From NCBI GenBank assembly GCA_046347195.1, contig JAXMGQ010000012.1:1-64000 (forward strand): a DNA stretch of 64,000 nt. The letters run 5' to 3'. The translations under genes and the position numbers were made by a program. This DNA comes from TMP-86 sp046347195. Lineage in GTDB: Bacteria > Pseudomonadota > Gammaproteobacteria > Steroidobacterales > Steroidobacteraceae. Under the pieces are notes generated by a model. The model was not told the origin of the DNA, searched no databases, and saw only the letters and a program-made list of their open reading frames with translations. Each line of letters starts with the position of its first letter. The stretch's first letter is position 1. Positions 62,257 through 64,000 of the stretch are shown piece by piece.

Positions 62257-64000
62257 CACCGGCGGGGACTGCACGCGGTGCGATCGCGGCGGTCGCCCTG
62301 GCGGTGGTCATCCTCATCACGGCGCGCGCGCATTACACCACCGACATGTCGGCATTCCTGCCCCGGCGCGCGAGCACGGCGCAGGACCTGCTGGTGCAGC
62401 AGCTCGAGAATGGCCCCCTGTCGCGACTGCTGCTGATCGCACTCGAGGGAGGAACGCCGGCGGACCGCGCCCGGGTGTCGGGCCGGATGGCCGGCGCGCT
62501 GCGCGCGGGCCCGTTCTCCTCGGTGGAGAACGGTGGCGCGGACCGGGCAGAGGCCGACCGGCGTTTCCTGTTCGACAACCGCTACGTGCTGAGCCCGGCC
62601 GTCGATGCCCGGCGCTTCAGCGTCGAGGGACTCGCGGGCGCCACCACCGATTCCCTCGATGCGCTGAGTTCGCCCGCGGGCGCGCTGCTCGAGGACCTGC
62701 TGCCGGCGGATCCCACCGGCGAGATGCTGCACATCATCGAACAGCTCCAAGGCGCGGACCAGCCGCGCCGACTGAACGGCGTGTGGGCATCGCCCGACGG
62801 CCAGCGCGCCTTGCTGCTCGCCCACACCCGCGCCTCCGGCGCCGACACCGACGCGCAGGCCGCGGCGATCGAGGCGGTGCGGCAGGCATTCGCCGCCGCC
62901 AGGCCCGGACCGCTTCACCTGACGGTCTCAGGTCCCGGCGTGTTCGCGGTGGAGGCAAGGGCTGGCATCGTGGATGCCGCGCGGCGCCTCTCGATCATCA
63001 GCGCCGGCGTGATCCTGCTGTTCCTGTACGCGGTGTATCGTTCCATCGGCGCGGTGCTGCTCGGCTTCGTTCCCGTGGTCTGCGGCGCGCTGACCGGCAT
63101 CGCCGCAGTGGCGATGGGATTCGGCACCGTGCATGGCATCACCCTGGGGTTCGGCGCCACGTTGATCGGCGAGGCCGTGGACTACTCCATCTACCTGTTC
63201 GTGCAGTCGCGTACCGCAACGCGTACCGCAACGCGTACCGCAACGCGAACCGCAACGCCTGCCGCGATCGAGCTGGCTTCGACCGAGGACTGGCGCAGGC
63301 GCCATTGGCCCACGGTGCGCCTGGGCATGTTCACCTCCATCATCGGCTTCGCCTCGCTCCTGCCGTCGGCGTTTCCCGGTCTTGCGCAGCTCGGACTGTA
63401 TTCGATCGCGGGCCTGCTGTGCGCAGGCCTCCTCACTCGATTCGTGCTCGCTGATCTGCCGCCGGCTCGCATCCGGATACGCGACCTTGCGCCCCTGGGC
63501 CGATGGCTGGCGGAACGACTGCCCTCCTCGCGCATCGGGGCGCCACTCGCAGGTGCGATGCTGGCGGCGGCCGGCGCGGTGCTGTTCCTCCACCGCGGCG
63601 CGATCTGGAACCGCGATCTGTCGGCGCTGAGTCCGGTGCCGTTGGCGGCGCAGCGCGTCGATGAGCGGCTGCGTGCGGATCTTGGCGCCGCGGAAGGCGG
63701 CACGCTGGTGGCGGTCCGGGGCGCCTCGCGCGAAGCGACGCTCGAAGCCGCCGAGCGCGCGGGCGAGGTGCTCGACACCTTGCGCGAGCAGGGTGTGATC
63801 GGCGGCTATGACAGTCCCGCCCGCTTCCTGCCGAGCCAGGCCACGCAACGGGCACGGCGCTCCGCGCTGCCGCCGGAGCCGGAATTGCGTGCGCGCATGC
63901 GCGAGGCCCTGTCAGGCCTGCCCCTGCAGGCCTCGCGGCTGGGGCCGTTTTTTTCCGCCACGGCCATTGCCAGGAATGCACCGCCCCTGTCCCCCGCCGA
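62253..64000 (+). CDS. MMPL/RND-type exporter of the polyene locus (truncated by window end)
   Basis: About 580 residues of an open frame reaching the right edge without a stop. An N-terminal membrane helix (AIAAVALAVVILI) is followed by a large periplasmic domain with TTDMSAFLPRRAS. Multiple membrane helices begin near residue 245 (LSIISAGVILLFLYAVYRS, LLGFVPVVCGALTGIAAVAMGF). The second half starts with another periplasmic domain (NRDLSALSPVP). This is the MMPL/RND permease that accompanies aryl-polyene clusters and likely exports the pigment or its lipid-linked form. An RTAT repeat is inserted after the helices at 63210-63257. Confidence 0.85.
   Translation, partial: MTPAGTARGAIAAVALAVVILITARAHYTTDMSAFLPRRASTAQDLLVQQLENGPLSRLLLIALEGGTPADRARVSGRMAGALRAGPFSSVENGGADRAEADRRFLFDNRYVLSPAVDARRFSVEGLAGATTDSLDALSSPAGALLEDLLPADPTGEMLHIIEQLQGADQPRRLNGVWASPDGQRALLLAHTRASGADTDAQAAAIEAVRQAFAAARPGPLHLTVSGPGVFAVEARAGIVDAARRLSIISAGVILLFLYAVYRSIGAVLLGFVPVVCGALTGIAAVAMGFGTVHGITLGFGATLIGEAVDYSIYLFVQSRTATRTATRTATRTATPAAIELASTEDWRRRHWPTVRLGMFTSIIGFASLLPSAFPGLAQLGLYSIAGLLCAGLLTRFVLADLPPARIRIRDLAPLGRWLAERLPSSRIGAPLAGAMLAAAGAVLFLHRGAIWNRDLSALSPVPLAAQRVDERLRADLGAAEGGTLVAVRGASREATLEAAERAGEVLDTLREQGVIGGYDSPARFLPSQATQRARRSALPPEPELRARMREALSGLPLQASRLGPFFSATAIARNAPPLSPA
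63210..63257 (+). repeat. four tandem 12-bp units inside the exporter gene
   Basis: Unit CGTACCGCAACG three times exactly, plus a fourth copy with one change (CGAACCGCAACG). It encodes RTAT repeated in frame. Slippage would alter the loop in four-residue steps. It lies in a cytoplasmic stretch just after a helix. Confidence 0.9.

Overview
The window is GC-rich proteobacterial DNA. TonB-dependent receptors, many Tat-exported enzymes, tetrahydrofolate-dependent aromatic O-demethylation and an aryl-polyene/xanthomonadin-like gene set suggest a free-living, plant-matter-degrading gammaproteobacterium, perhaps close to Steroidobacterales, Nevskiales or Xanthomonadales. This placement is inference; there is no rRNA in the window.

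Region 1 (about 0.2-16.3 kb, with an outlier at 36.6-38.2 kb) is a glycoside-catabolic island. It holds a TonB receptor, a five-gene minus-strand operon (gluconate-dehydrogenase-subunit-3-like protein, GMC flavoprotein, DUF6379/C-glycoside-deglycosidase beta-like protein, Tat-exported TIM barrel, MFS permease), a LacI-family regulator, two more sugar isomerase/epimerase-like TIM barrels, a second MFS permease, an ACMSD-like amidohydrolase and a protein fusing the beta and TIM-barrel parts. A third beta/alpha pair lies at 36.6-38.1 kb. A 14-bp palindrome of the form TGTAA-N4-TTACA stands in front of nearly every one of these units, including the distant one, so they look like one LacI regulon. 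Inferred pathway: outer-membrane uptake, periplasmic oxidation of sugar C3 by the flavoprotein, cleavage of the 3-keto-glycoside by the alpha/beta enzymes, then import and isomerisation of the sugar product.

Region 2 (16.5-23.6 kb) has a membrane PAS-GGDEF-EAL protein and a 4.1-kb membrane-protein gene interrupted by about nine frameshifts. Region 3 (23.7-29.9 kb) is a ferulate-type aromatic pathway: MarR regulator with its own dyad, vanillin-type aldehyde dehydrogenase, hydroxycinnamoyl-CoA hydratase-lyase, acyl-CoA synthetase, a VOC protein and a LigM-type O-demethylase gene carrying one frameshift. It could process aromatic aglycones released by region 1.

Region 4 (30-39.8 kb) mixes regulators (AraC, LysR), a histone-deacetylase-like hydrolase, an aldo/keto reductase, the third beta/alpha pair, two gene remnants, a PIN/Phd toxin-antitoxin pair and tRNA-Ser(CGA) with a partial copy of its 3' end. 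Region 5 (39.8-54.3 kb) has mltF, tadA, a methyltransferase, a five-gene cytochrome/beta-helix/TonB-receptor/SDR operon divergent from a TetR gene, an exported amidohydrolase and an M48 lipoprotein protease. Region 6 (54.3-64 kb) is an aryl-polyene/xanthomonadin-like operon: FAD oxidoreductase, MipA-like porin, acyltransferases, glycosyltransferase, ACP, ligase, dehydratase, LolA-like protein and an MMPL exporter that runs off the end.

Frameshifts cluster at 15.7, 20.5-23.5, 29.1 and 34.1-34.4 kb. Several lack stop codons and keep good coding sequence on both sides, so base-calling errors are a serious alternative to real gene decay.
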